The notes under the pieces: generated by a model
Databases searched by the model: none
Told to the model about the DNA's origin: nothing
What the model saw: only the letters and a program-made list of their open reading frames with translations
In this document: positions 25,217 through 33,643 of the stretch, in pieces
Numbering within the stretch: position 1 is the first letter of the stretch
Layout of the letters: each line of letters begins with the position of its first letter
Origin: Nocardia abscessus
Lineage (GTDB): Bacteria > Actinomycetota > Actinomycetes > Mycobacteriales > Mycobacteriaceae
DNA: 64,000 bases
Direction of reading: 5' to 3'
Assembly: GCF_015477775.1 (NCBI RefSeq)
Contig: NZ_JADLQO010000017.1
Coordinates: 1 to 64,000 of the forward strand
Position numbers and translations under genes: made by a program

Positions 25217-25518
25217 TCGTCCGCGATTCCCGGCCCGAGGCAGCCGCGCGCCTTCGATTGCGCACAGTCGAGCGCGATGCCGACCCGGCTGCCTCGATCC
25301 GGCCTCGCGGCGTCGTTTCGGCCTCCTTGTCGGTGCTTGTGGCAAGTCGGCATTCGAGCCTTCCGCTACGGCGTCGAGCAGATCACATCGATAGATGCGC
25401 ATATCCCTGTAACACCATGGCCCGAAACTGAGAGAACTCATAGGAACGGCACAGGCTTTGGCCAGGACCGTTCTGCATCGTTGAAGCTGTAGTAGTTCTC
25501 GGTGAAGTGAGGTGCGTG
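25217..25518. other. 302-bp spacer after idi
   Basis: I see no gene, RNA or clear terminator here. The last 70 bases have lower GC and probably contain the promoter for the small gene at 25519. Confidence 0.4.
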
Positions 25519-25869
25519 ATGGTCGAGTTCGAGGTCACCGGAACGACGGTGACGGTGCACGTGCGCGGTACGCATCAATTGCTCGCGCTGCGCGATCAGC
25601 TCACCTTCGATTTGTCCGACATCACCGCGCTCGGCTTGGCCGGAGTCGACCGTCGCCCGCCGTGGGTGCGCGCGCCCGGCACGTTCTTCCCGGGCGTGAT
25701 CGCGGCGGGGACATTCCGCGGCAAAGGCCGCAAGGAATTCTGGGACACCCGTTTCGACGGACATGCCATCCGTATCGACCTGGCGGGCGCCGATGTCACA
25801 CGGCTCGTGGTCGACGTGGCCGATCCGGATGCCGAGTTGCGCAAGCTCGCCACCGCCGTGGCCGCCTGA
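25519..25869 (+). CDS. Small protein of unknown function
   Basis: 116 residues with alternating beta-strand character (VEFEVTGTTVTVHVRGTH at the start, AIRIDLAGADVTRLVVDV near the end), no signal peptide and no membrane helix. It may have a PH-like or similar small beta fold, but I do not recognise the family. The ATG at 25519 follows GTGAGGTGCG; a GTG at 25507 is possible. It stops 4 bases before the end of the racemase gene on the other strand. Confidence 0.65.
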   Translation: MVEFEVTGTTVTVHVRGTHQLLALRDQLTFDLSDITALGLAGVDRRPPWVRAPGTFFPGVIAAGTFRGKGRKEFWDTRFDGHAIRIDLAGADVTRLVVDVADPDAELRKLATAVAA

Positions 25870-25873
25870 TCGC

Positions 25874-26602
25874 TCAGGCGCCGAACGATCGCAGCGAGCC
25901 GGTGTACGGCTTGGGCGGCGGTGCGGCGAACTCTCCCCGGCCGGACTTGCGGAGACCGAGCGTGAGCAGCGATTGGACGATCAGCGTCGCCGCCGTCACG
26001 CCGTCCACCACCGGCACGCCGATCTCGGCGCGCACCTGCGCACACAGCTCGGCCATGCCCGCGCAACCCAGGACGATCGCGTCGGACGCGTCCGCCTCGA
26101 CCGCCTGCCGGCACGCCTCGACGACGATCTTGCGTGCGTCCGGATCGGCGTCGAGGGCGAGCACGGGAATCTCGCAGGCGTGGACACCGCGGCAGAAACG
26201 CCGCATCCCGTAGCGTTCGGCCAGATCGGCGGCCCGGCCGACGGTGCGGCTCAGCGTGGTGACCACGCTGAACCCGCGACCGAGATGGGCGGCGGTGCGC
26301 ATGGCGGCCTCGGCGATCCCGATCACCGGTCCCCCGGCCAGCTCGCGGGCCGCATCGAGGCCGGGATCGCCGAAACAGGCGAGCACGTACCCGTCGACGC
26401 CGTCGGCCTCACCACGCCGGATGGCGGCGAGCAGGCCGGGGACGCTCAGCGCTTCGTCGTAGTGACTTTCGATCGAAGCCGGCCCCATCTCCGAGGTCAC
26501 CGCGTCGAGCAGGGTGCCAGGACCGGTGACGGCCCTGGCGCACTGCTCGATCGTGTCGGTCATCGCCCGGCTGGTGTTGGGGTTGACCACGCGGATATGC
26601 AT
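25874..26602 (-). CDS. Asp/Glu/hydantoin racemase family protein
   Basis: 242 residues. The N-terminus (MHIRVVNPNTSRAMT) and the two nucleophile Cys blocks, ACFGDPG and LGCAGM, match hydantoin racemases, which interconvert the stereoisomers of 5-substituted hydantoins or allantoin. ATG at 26602 overlaps the permease stop, so the two genes are coupled. No hydantoinase or carbamoylase is present within the window, so an allantoin or other ureide role is as likely. Confidence 0.85.
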   Translation of the reverse strand: MHIRVVNPNTSRAMTDTIEQCARAVTGPGTLLDAVTSEMGPASIESHYDEALSVPGLLAAIRRGEADGVDGYVLACFGDPGLDAARELAGGPVIGIAEAAMRTAAHLGRGFSVVTTLSRTVGRAADLAERYGMRRFCRGVHACEIPVLALDADPDARKIVVEACRQAVEADASDAIVLGCAGMAELCAQVRAEIGVPVVDGVTAATLIVQSLLTLGLRKSGRGEFAAPPPKPYTGSLRSFGA

Positions 26603-28098
26603 CAGGCCGCGCTTTCCCGCACCGCCAGCCGTGTGCGGGTGGCCAGCACGTAATACACCACGAAGCCGAGACCGCAGCCGATGAACCAGCTGTACTGCGC
26701 AGCGGTGTACATCCCGGTGACGTCCTTGGCCAGCACCGGGATCACGGCGACCAGCGCGCCGACCGCGGTCGCGATGACGGCGGCGGGGTTGTAGCCCCCG
26801 CGATACCAGTAGCGTCCACTGCTGGACATGGTGAACAGGTCGTCCACCACGACCCGCTGCTTGCGCACCAGGTAGTAGTCGGCGATGAGCACACCGAACA
26901 GCGGGCCGATGAAGGCGCCCAGCACCTCGAGCGTGTAGTGGATGACCTCCGGGTTGTTGTAGAGATTCCACGGCGTGATCAGCACCGAACCGACCGCGGC
27001 GATCATGCCGCCCGCCCGCCAGCTGATCCGCTGCGGGCTCACGTGCGAGAAGTCGAAGGCGGGCGAGATGAAGTTCGCGACGATGTTGATGCCGATGGTG
27101 GCGACGGTGAAGGTCAGCGCGCCGAGCACGATCGCGAAGGTGCTGTCGATGCGCGCCACCGTGGCGACCGGATCGGTGATCAACTCGCCGTAGACCGGCA
27201 CCGTCAGCGAGGCGGTGATCACCACGAGCAGCGAGAACAAAAGGAAGTTCAGCGGAAGACCGAGCAGGTTGCCGCGCCGTACCGCCGCGAAGGACTTGCC
27301 GTAGCGGGAGAAATCGCCGAAGTTCAGCATCGGCCCGGAGAAGTAGGAGACCACGAGCGCGATGGCGCCGAGCATCACCGGCACCGAATCCCAACCGGTG
27401 TACCGCACCGCGCCGAGGCTCAGATCGATGGCGCCCCAACCCGCCTGCGCGATCAGGTAGCCGCACAGCAGAAACATCACCACGTACACCGCTGGTCCGC
27501 AGAAGTCGATGAATCGGCGGATGGACTCCATACCCCGCCAGAAGACGCAGGCCTGCACCACCCAGAGCGTCAAGTAGCTACCCCAGCCGAGCAGCGACAG
27601 ACCGAGGAACCCGTAGTCCCCGGCCACCGCGTAGGGCGCCAGCGACGGAAAGAGCTTCACCAGAACGACATCCAGCGCCGCCGACGCGAGGAACGTCTGA
27701 ATGCCGTACCAGGCCACCGCGATCAGCCCGCGGATGATCGCCGGGATATCGGCCCCCAGCACGCCGAACGCACTGCGGCAGATGACCGGGTACGGCACAC
27801 CGGTCACCTGGCTCGGCTTGGCGACCAGGTTGCAGAAGAGATACACCACGGTGATGCCGATCAGCAGGGCCACGAGCACCTGCCAACTGGCCAGACCGAG
27901 CGCGAACAGGCTGCCCGCGGTGACATAGCCGCCGACGCTGTGCACGTCCGACATCCAGAACGCGAAGATGTTGTAGGAGCCCCAGTGCTGCTTGCGCAGC
28001 GGCGCGAGGTCCTCGTTGGTGAGCCGCGGATCGTAGTCGGCGGGGGTGGTGGTCGCCGGCGCGAGGCCCGGCGGCACCGGAGCGATGGTTTCGGTCAT
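26602..28098 (-). CDS. NCS1 family cation symporter (hydantoin/allantoin/nucleobase uptake)
   Basis: 498 residues with 12 membrane segments. The blocks NEDLAPLRKQHWGSYNIFAF near the start and GWDSVPVMLGAIALVVSYF inside are typical of NCS1 transporters such as the Mhp1 hydantoin carrier and PucI-type allantoin permeases. It is coupled to the racemase gene, so the pair probably imports and isomerises a cyclic ureide. GntR regulator gene downstream of its own start region is on the same strand and precedes it. Confidence 0.9.
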   Translation of the reverse strand: MTETIAPVPPGLAPATTTPADYDPRLTNEDLAPLRKQHWGSYNIFAFWMSDVHSVGGYVTAGSLFALGLASWQVLVALLIGITVVYLFCNLVAKPSQVTGVPYPVICRSAFGVLGADIPAIIRGLIAVAWYGIQTFLASAALDVVLVKLFPSLAPYAVAGDYGFLGLSLLGWGSYLTLWVVQACVFWRGMESIRRFIDFCGPAVYVVMFLLCGYLIAQAGWGAIDLSLGAVRYTGWDSVPVMLGAIALVVSYFSGPMLNFGDFSRYGKSFAAVRRGNLLGLPLNFLLFSLLVVITASLTVPVYGELITDPVATVARIDSTFAIVLGALTFTVATIGINIVANFISPAFDFSHVSPQRISWRAGGMIAAVGSVLITPWNLYNNPEVIHYTLEVLGAFIGPLFGVLIADYYLVRKQRVVVDDLFTMSSSGRYWYRGGYNPAAVIATAVGALVAVIPVLAKDVTGMYTAAQYSWFIGCGLGFVVYYVLATRTRLAVRESAA

Positions 28099-28152
28099 GG
28101 TGTTTCCCGTCCGAGGGGTGAAACTGTGATCGAAACGACGGTAGGAATCGGC

Positions 28153-28191
28153 TATTGCCCGTCCGTTGCACCGTTATTGCCCGGCTATTGC
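28153..28191. promoter_or_regulatory. TATTGC repeats upstream of the NCS1 permease gene
   Basis: TATTGCCCG occurs at 28153-28161 and 28175-28183, and TATTGC again at 28186-28191. They lie in the 86-bp gap between the GntR gene and the permease gene, so they are candidate sites for the GntR protein. The first two copies are 22 bp apart, about two helix turns. Confidence 0.45.
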
Positions 28192-28907
28192 GCCGCAGAT
28201 ATATCTTCCGGCGCGAGCAGCCCGGTGTCGGTGGGCAGCGTCGCGATCACGGCCTCCAGCCTGCGATGGTGCTGTTCGGCGACGAGCAGCAGGCGATCGA
28301 CGTCCCGGGCCAGGAACGCATCCAGCATCAGCGCGTGATCGGTGTGCAATCGCACCCGGTCCGCCCGCCCGATGTGCACCATCGACTGCACCGGCTCGGT
28401 GACGTTCCACGCCGATTCGAGCATGTGCAGCAGCCGGAACAGTCGCGACGGCCGGGTCAGCGCGACATGGAAGCTGCGCGACCTGCGGTGGTAGGCGGCC
28501 GGATCGTCGTCGCGAATCGCCTGCTCGAGACTCGCGTTCACCTCCAGCAGTTCGGCGCGGTCCGCGGCGGAATGGTTCATGGCCGCCGCCGCGAGCGACG
28601 CCGTCTCCAACGTCTCCCGGACGATATACATCTCGCGCAGCTCGGCGGCGGTCAGCTGAGCCACCACGTATCCGGCATGCGGCTCATGCGTGACCAGCCC
28701 CTCCCCGATCAGGGTCTTGAGCGCCTCGCGCACCGGAATATGGCTGACGCCGAACAGTTCCGCCACCTCGCGCAGCGGAATGACGGTGCGGGGTGGCACC
28801 GCACCGTCGAGGATCACCCGGCGCAGTTCGCCGAGAATGATCTGCGGGCGGCCGGGCGAGTCGACAACCAACCTCGCGAGCAGCGCCGAACGTCGTCTCG
28901 GGGGCAT
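28185..28907 (-). CDS. GntR family regulator (FadR subfamily, FCD domain)
   Basis: 240 residues. The winged-helix DNA-binding domain is at about 20-85 (ILGELRRVILDGAVPPRTVI then VSHIPVREALKTLIGEGLV); the helical FCD domain follows, with metal-binding-type His residues. ATG at 28907. It is followed by the permease/racemase pair on the same strand, so control of ureide uptake is likely. The TATTGC repeats at 28153-28191 may be its operator. Confidence 0.9.
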   Translation of the reverse strand: MPPRRRSALLARLVVDSPGRPQIILGELRRVILDGAVPPRTVIPLREVAELFGVSHIPVREALKTLIGEGLVTHEPHAGYVVAQLTAAELREMYIVRETLETASLAAAAMNHSAADRAELLEVNASLEQAIRDDDPAAYHRRSRSFHVALTRPSRLFRLLHMLESAWNVTEPVQSMVHIGRADRVRLHTDHALMLDAFLARDVDRLLLVAEQHHRRLEAVIATLPTDTGLLAPEDISAAQ

Positions 28908-29089
28908 GGCAACACGGTAGGCGAACGGTGTTGCGTTCCCGGTCCTCCGTGTGACGGTCAGGAAACGTCTCACAGTACCGACCGGTCGCGTGGTGAGTGC
29001 GGTCGAACAGCGTGACCGTCCCCCTCGACTCCGTCCCGCCCTCGAAAGTGTTTCTGGCGGTGAGTGTTCTGTAGGGGCGCATACCGGTT

Positions 29090-29133
29090 CGACCCAGGTT
29101 CGAGTGAAGCAAGCAGTGGCATTGTCTGGTCGC
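29090..29133. repeat. Imperfect direct repeat, copy 1
   Basis: Aligns to 29330-29373 with small gaps; the shared blocks are GACCC, AGG, TTCGAG, GAAGC, GCATTG and TCGC. It could be a relic of a duplicated gene edge or a dispersed intergenic element. Confidence 0.4.
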
Positions 29134-29329
29134 GGTCCGGCTCGCGTCCGAGCAACGGCCTCTGGCCGCTGACCCCGGCAACGTCTCACTCGGCATTCGA
29201 GCGGGACCCACGCCATCGCGTCCCCAGACCACGAGGGCGCGCCCCCACGACTCCGCGCGCCGAGGTGGCACGGACACGGCAGCGCGAACATCAGTCGCGA
29301 GGCCACGGCCCGACGCCCCCACACCGGCC

Positions 29330-29373
29330 CGACCCCAGGTTTCGAGCGAAGCGAGACCTAGCATTGATTGTTC
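29330..29373. repeat. Imperfect direct repeat, copy 2
   Basis: Second copy of the element at 29090-29133. It contains the internal short palindromic-looking run CGAGCGAAGCGAG. Confidence 0.4.
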
Positions 29374-29410
29374 GCGACGAAGTCGCGGCAATTGGACACA
29401 GAGGTTTTCG

Positions 29411-30580
29411 ATGACAGTTTCGGCAGGACAGTTCGTCGATCGCCGGTTCGCACGATTGGTCGCAGAGTTCGACCGGCTGTTCCGGCGGCCGTCCGACGGC
29501 GGCGGTGCGCTGGCGATCTATCTGCACGGCGAGCCGGTGGTCGACGTCTGGGCCGGGTATGCGCATCCCGACGTCCCGTGGGCGCACGACACCGTCGCGA
29601 TGGCGTATTCGACCGGCAAGGGTATCGCCAGCACGGTGGTGCACCGGTTGGCCGAGCGCGGGCTGATCGATTACGACGAGCCGCTGGCGACGTACTGGCC
29701 CGAGTTCGCGGTCGCGGGCAAGGAGCGCATCAGCGTGCGGGACATGCTGACCCACCGGGCCGGGCTGCACCGGTTGCGCGGTCTGCTGCCGGGGCCGGTC
29801 GAGCGATTCTTCGACGACGACGCGGTCACCGCGGCGCTCGCGGCCGCCGCTCCCGATCCACGGCACAAGGTGACCAGCGGCTACCACGGCATCACCTACG
29901 GGCACCTGGCCGCGGAGTTGGTGCGCCGGGTGACCGGATCGGAATTCACCGATGTGCTGCGCACCGAGATCGCCCGACCGCTGGCGGCCGACGAGCTCTG
30001 GTTCCGGGTGCCCGCCGCCGAGCGCGGGCGCGTCGCCACGAATTTCCCGCGCCTGACGGTCGCGGGCATGAGCTGGGAGCGTGGTTCCCGGCTGCTCGCA
30101 CGCACCCGATTCGCGGCCGCCGCCGACACCACCCCGGTGGGTTTCGCCGAACTGGTGGCCGACCCGCGCCTGCACGATTCGGTGATGCCGGGCCTCAACG
30201 GCGTCTTCTCCGCCCGCGCGGTGGCCCGCGTGTACGGCGCGCTCGCCAACGGCGGTCGGCTGGACGGATACCAATTGCTGCGCCCGGACACCATCGAGCA
30301 GATGACCCGGCGGCAAGTGTTCACTCCCGACTACGTGCTGGCCTTCCGCATCCCCTGGGCCCTCGGTTACCACGGCGTGCCGATGAAGCCGTCCAAGGCC
30401 GAACCGATCTCGGCGTTCGGCCATTTCGGGCTCGGCGGCTCCGGCGGTTTCGCCGACCCGGCGACCGGTATGTCGCTCGGCTTCGTCACCAATCGCCTCG
30501 GCAGCAGGATCACCCCGCTGGGTGACGCCCGCCTGGCCCGGTTGGGCGCACTGGCCCACAACCTCGCCCGAGCCGCCTGA
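29411..30580 (+). CDS. Serine hydrolase, class C beta-lactamase / esterase EstB-like
   Basis: 389 residues. The catalytic SxxK motif is STGK (Ser67, Lys70). SGYHGITYGHLAAEL holds the likely catalytic Tyr, and the late FGHFGLGGSGG block corresponds to the KTG region. There is no signal peptide, so it is probably a cytoplasmic esterase or D-aminopeptidase-like enzyme rather than a resistance beta-lactamase. ATG at 29411. It is followed 30 bases later by ilvA. Confidence 0.88.
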   Translation: MTVSAGQFVDRRFARLVAEFDRLFRRPSDGGGALAIYLHGEPVVDVWAGYAHPDVPWAHDTVAMAYSTGKGIASTVVHRLAERGLIDYDEPLATYWPEFAVAGKERISVRDMLTHRAGLHRLRGLLPGPVERFFDDDAVTAALAAAAPDPRHKVTSGYHGITYGHLAAELVRRVTGSEFTDVLRTEIARPLAADELWFRVPAAERGRVATNFPRLTVAGMSWERGSRLLARTRFAAAADTTPVGFAELVADPRLHDSVMPGLNGVFSARAVARVYGALANGGRLDGYQLLRPDTIEQMTRRQVFTPDYVLAFRIPWALGYHGVPMKPSKAEPISAFGHFGLGGSGGFADPATGMSLGFVTNRLGSRITPLGDARLARLGALAHNLARAA

Positions 30581-30610
30581 CCAACTGTGAACGAGTGGCA
30601 GCATGGCGGT

Positions 30611-31831
30611 ATGGAGTCGGTCGACATGTCCCGGATCGAAGCGGCCGCGCGATTGCTCGCCCCGGTGATCCGGCGTACGCCGCTGGTGGCGTCGCGGGTG
30701 CTGTCCGAGCGGGTGGGCGCCGATGTGTGGCTGAAGTGCGAGAACTTGCAGCGCACCGGATCGTTCAAGCCGCGCGGCGCCTACAACCGGATCGCGAATC
30801 TACCGCAGGAGGCACGGGAGCGCGGCGTCGTGGCCGCGAGCGCCGGGAACCATGCGCAGGGCGTCGCGTGGTCGGCGTCGTCGCTCGGCATCGCGTCCAC
30901 GGTGTTCATGCCGGTCGGGGCGTCGCTGCCGAAACTGATGGCGACCAAGGCGTACGGCGCGCAGGTGCGCCAGGTCGGTGAGACCATCGACGAGTCACTG
31001 GACGCCGCACTGGATTTCGCCGACCGGACCGGTGCGAGGCTGATCCATCCGTTCGACCATCCCGACATCGTGGCCGGTCAGGCCACCGTCGGCGTGGAGA
31101 TCGTGGAGCAACTGCCCGAGGTCGGCACGGTGCTCGTCTCGACGGGCGGCGGTGGTCTCTTGGCCGGAGTCGCGGTCGCGCTGCGACATCTGATGCCGAA
31201 CGTGCGCGTCATCGGAGTCCAGGCGGCGGAAGCGGCCGCATGGCCGGATTCGCTGGCGGCGGGCCGTCCGGTCCGCGTCGAGCGGATGTCGACGATGGCC
31301 GACGGCATCGCGGTCGGGCAACCGGGCATGGTGCCGTTCAGTGAAGTGGCGCAGCATGTTGCACGCATCGTGACAGTGGACGAAGAGGCGCTGTCGCAGG
31401 CGTTGCTGCTGTGCCTGGAACGCGCGAAGCTGATCGTCGAGCCCGCGGGCGCCGCGGCGGTCGCCGCCCTGATGAGTCACGCGCCGGAGGAACTCGACCT
31501 GCGCGGGCCGGTCTGCGCGATCCTGTCCGGCGGCAACATCGACCCGTTGCTGTTGACCCGCGTGGTCGGGCACGGTCTGAGCGCGGCGGGCCGCTATCTC
31601 GCCGTGCGCGTGACGATCTCCGATCGTCCGGGAGCGCTGGGGGCGCTGCTCGCGGTGATCGGCAAGACGGGCGCCAGTGTCGTGGACGTGGCGCACTCGC
31701 GCACCGGGACCTGGCTGGCGGTGGACGAGGTCGAGGTGGCGCTCACTTTGGAAACGCGCGGTTCCGGCCACCGTGACGACGTACTCACCGCACTCGCGAA
31801 CGCCGGATACGCGGTCCGCGTATCCGATTGA
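30611..31831 (+). CDS. ilvA: Threonine ammonia-lyase with C-terminal ACT-like domain
   Basis: PLP enzyme that deaminates threonine to 2-oxobutanoate, the first step to isoleucine. 406 residues from the chosen ATG. PLP-Lys is in GSFKPRGA (Lys53), the phosphate-binding glycine loop is STGGGGL, and a C-terminal ACT-like domain begins near residue 325 (VRVTISDRPGALGALL). The frame extends upstream to GTG 30587, and ATG 30626 is also possible; conserved sequence starts near SRIEAAARLL, so the exact start is uncertain. Confidence 0.93.
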   Translation: MESVDMSRIEAAARLLAPVIRRTPLVASRVLSERVGADVWLKCENLQRTGSFKPRGAYNRIANLPQEARERGVVAASAGNHAQGVAWSASSLGIASTVFMPVGASLPKLMATKAYGAQVRQVGETIDESLDAALDFADRTGARLIHPFDHPDIVAGQATVGVEIVEQLPEVGTVLVSTGGGGLLAGVAVALRHLMPNVRVIGVQAAEAAAWPDSLAAGRPVRVERMSTMADGIAVGQPGMVPFSEVAQHVARIVTVDEEALSQALLLCLERAKLIVEPAGAAAVAALMSHAPEELDLRGPVCAILSGGNIDPLLLTRVVGHGLSAAGRYLAVRVTISDRPGALGALLAVIGKTGASVVDVAHSRTGTWLAVDEVEVALTLETRGSGHRDDVLTALANAGYAVRVSD

Positions 31832-31876
31832 CCCGGCCGCCGTCGGTCGGCGCGCGCCGAGTGCGGCGCGGCAAAA

Positions 31877-32200
31877 TCAGTGCGCGCCACCGACCTCCAA
31901 GGCCAGCACGCCGAGGATCACCAGCGCTATGCCACCGACCTGCACAAGCGTCAACCGCTCGTCCAGGAACAGCACGCCGATCAGCGCGATCGCCGCGACG
32001 CCGACCGCCGACCAGATGCCGTAGGCGACCCCGATCGGCATGCCCCGCTTCAACGCCTGGGCCAGGAAGAAGAACGCCGCGCAGTAACCGACGACCACCA
32101 CGATCGAGGGGACGAGCTTGGTGAAACCCTCGGAGAGCTTGAGCGAAACGGTCGCGGTCACCTCGGAGGCGATGGCCAAAGCAAGCAGGAGCAAGGTCAT
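31877..32200 (-). CDS. SMR family multidrug/quaternary ammonium exporter
   Basis: 107 residues and four membrane helices, the standard size of small multidrug resistance proteins. The essential membrane Glu is Glu13 (ALAIASEV), and the GVAYGIWSAVG block is diagnostic for the EmrE/Mmr group. It should work as an antiparallel dimer exchanging protons for cationic drugs. It is convergent with ilvA and divergent from the P450. Confidence 0.94.
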   Translation of the reverse strand: MTLLLLALAIASEVTATVSLKLSEGFTKLVPSIVVVVGYCAAFFFLAQALKRGMPIGVAYGIWSAVGVAAIALIGVLFLDERLTLVQVGGIALVILGVLALEVGGAH

Positions 32201-32323
32201 TTCCGCAGCGTAGCCACAGCCGCGGCGCGCGCACAGCCGGACAGCTGTCCACGGGCGCAGCCGCTCCCAGCAGGGGGAATCGCGTTCCGGTGGCCACGGT
32301 CACCGCGTCGATACGATCGGCCG

Positions 32324-33589
32324 ATGCGTAGCTCGGCCGTTGCGGTAACCGGTTTTCCCTTCGATGAAGTGACCTGCAACGAGTTGCCGTATGCCGAGCG
32401 CGACGAACGGTATCGGCGTTTGCACGACTGGCCGGAGCCGAGTTACGCGCACCGGTCCGGACTGCGCATGATCTGGAAATACACCGACGTGCGCGAGGTG
32501 CTGGAGGCCACGACGCCGGGCATCTCCACCGCGAATTCGCTGGACCCGCTGGTCGGCTACGTACGTATCGCGGCGACACCCCGAGCCGTCCCGCATTTCG
32601 TCCGGCACCTGGTTCCGCCGCCCGCGAAGGCGACCGCCAACCTGGCCGACGACCGGTTGCACAAGCGCGTGTGGAACACCATGGCCGGACCGTCCGGGCA
32701 TTTCACCATCTCCCCGGCCGATCGGCCCGCTCGGGTCGCGGCGATGGTCGAGCACTTCCATGAGGCAGTGCGAGACGCGGGATTCCGGCCCGGCTCGCCG
32801 TTGGACGTGACCGCGCTATCGATCGGTTACGCCGCCCGGACCGTCGGTGCGGCGGTCGGCCTGCCCGCGGCGGACTGGCCGCATGTGGCCGCCTGGAGCG
32901 GAGCGCAATCGGGACTGCTCGGCAGGGTGCTGCGTGGACGGGAACTGGCCGACGCGGTGAGCGCGCTCGGCTGGCTGTTCACGGTGAGCGGCAAAGCGGT
33001 GCGGGAGGGCCGGGGCAGCGAGGCGCCCGGATTCGCGCGCAGGCTCCGCGAAGCGGGGCTCTCCCATCGGATCGCGGTGTCGGCCATGGCGAATTCGCTC
33101 GCCGCCGGAGTGCACACGGTGAGCGGCAGCATCCAGCAGGGCGTCCAGCGGTTGCTCGGCGATCCGGACCGGGCCTGGTGGGACCTGCTCACCGAATCGG
33201 AGGGCGGCGCACGGGTCGCGGCGAAGATCCTGCAGCTCGATCCCGGGCTGGTGGCGTGGAAGCGTCGGGCCAGGAAGCCGGTGGTGCTGTCCAGTGGCAC
33301 GCGGCTGCCCGCCGGACCGGTGCTGGTGCTGTTCGCCGCGGCCAATCGTGACCCGGAGGTCTTCCCGGACTACCTGGCACTGCACGGGACCGGGAAGCTG
33401 CCGTTGACCTTCGGGTTCGGCAGGCATGTCTGTCCCGGCAAGAGCATGGCGACACTGGCCGTCGAAGTGTTTCTCCGGCAGCTGCACGAACTCGCGCCGG
33501 AAGCCGAGATCGTGCCGGATCCCGGTCGCACCGCCCGGCGTCGCCGCGATCTGCTGTTCAGCGGCGCCGATGTCACCATCGCCGGATAG
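32324..33589 (+). CDS. Cytochrome P450 with a degenerate ExxR motif
   Basis: 421 residues. The heme-binding loop is intact (FGFGRHVCPGK, Cys370). The I-helix motif is AGVHT (261-265), with His where an acid is usual. At the K-helix, where nearly all P450s have ExxR, the sequence is KILQ (301-304) before LDP, so both motif residues are missing. Rare Streptomyces P450s (CYP157 type) also lack ExxR. The protein is full length and has no frameshift, so it may be a functional but altered P450. Start ATG at 32324 is the one giving a normal N-terminus. Confidence 0.85.
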   Translation: MRSSAVAVTGFPFDEVTCNELPYAERDERYRRLHDWPEPSYAHRSGLRMIWKYTDVREVLEATTPGISTANSLDPLVGYVRIAATPRAVPHFVRHLVPPPAKATANLADDRLHKRVWNTMAGPSGHFTISPADRPARVAAMVEHFHEAVRDAGFRPGSPLDVTALSIGYAARTVGAAVGLPAADWPHVAAWSGAQSGLLGRVLRGRELADAVSALGWLFTVSGKAVREGRGSEAPGFARRLREAGLSHRIAVSAMANSLAAGVHTVSGSIQQGVQRLLGDPDRAWWDLLTESEGGARVAAKILQLDPGLVAWKRRARKPVVLSSGTRLPAGPVLVLFAAANRDPEVFPDYLALHGTGKLPLTFGFGRHVCPGKSMATLAVEVFLRQLHELAPEAEIVPDPGRTARRRRDLLFSGADVTIAG

Positions 33590-33643
33590 ACCGATTCGCC
33601 GCACCTGTTCGCGGACGACGGCATCCGGCGGGCCGGAGCGGAT

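Larger units (their letters stand above)
28908..29410. other. 503-bp divergent gap between GntR and serine hydrolase genes
   Basis: No convincing gene; short frames here differ on each strand and have no recognisable features. The gap contains an imperfect direct repeat of about 44 bp (29090-29133 and 29330-29373) that shares the CGACCC-AGG-TTCGAG and GCATTG blocks. The second copy ends about 37 bp before the hydrolase start. Confidence 0.5.
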
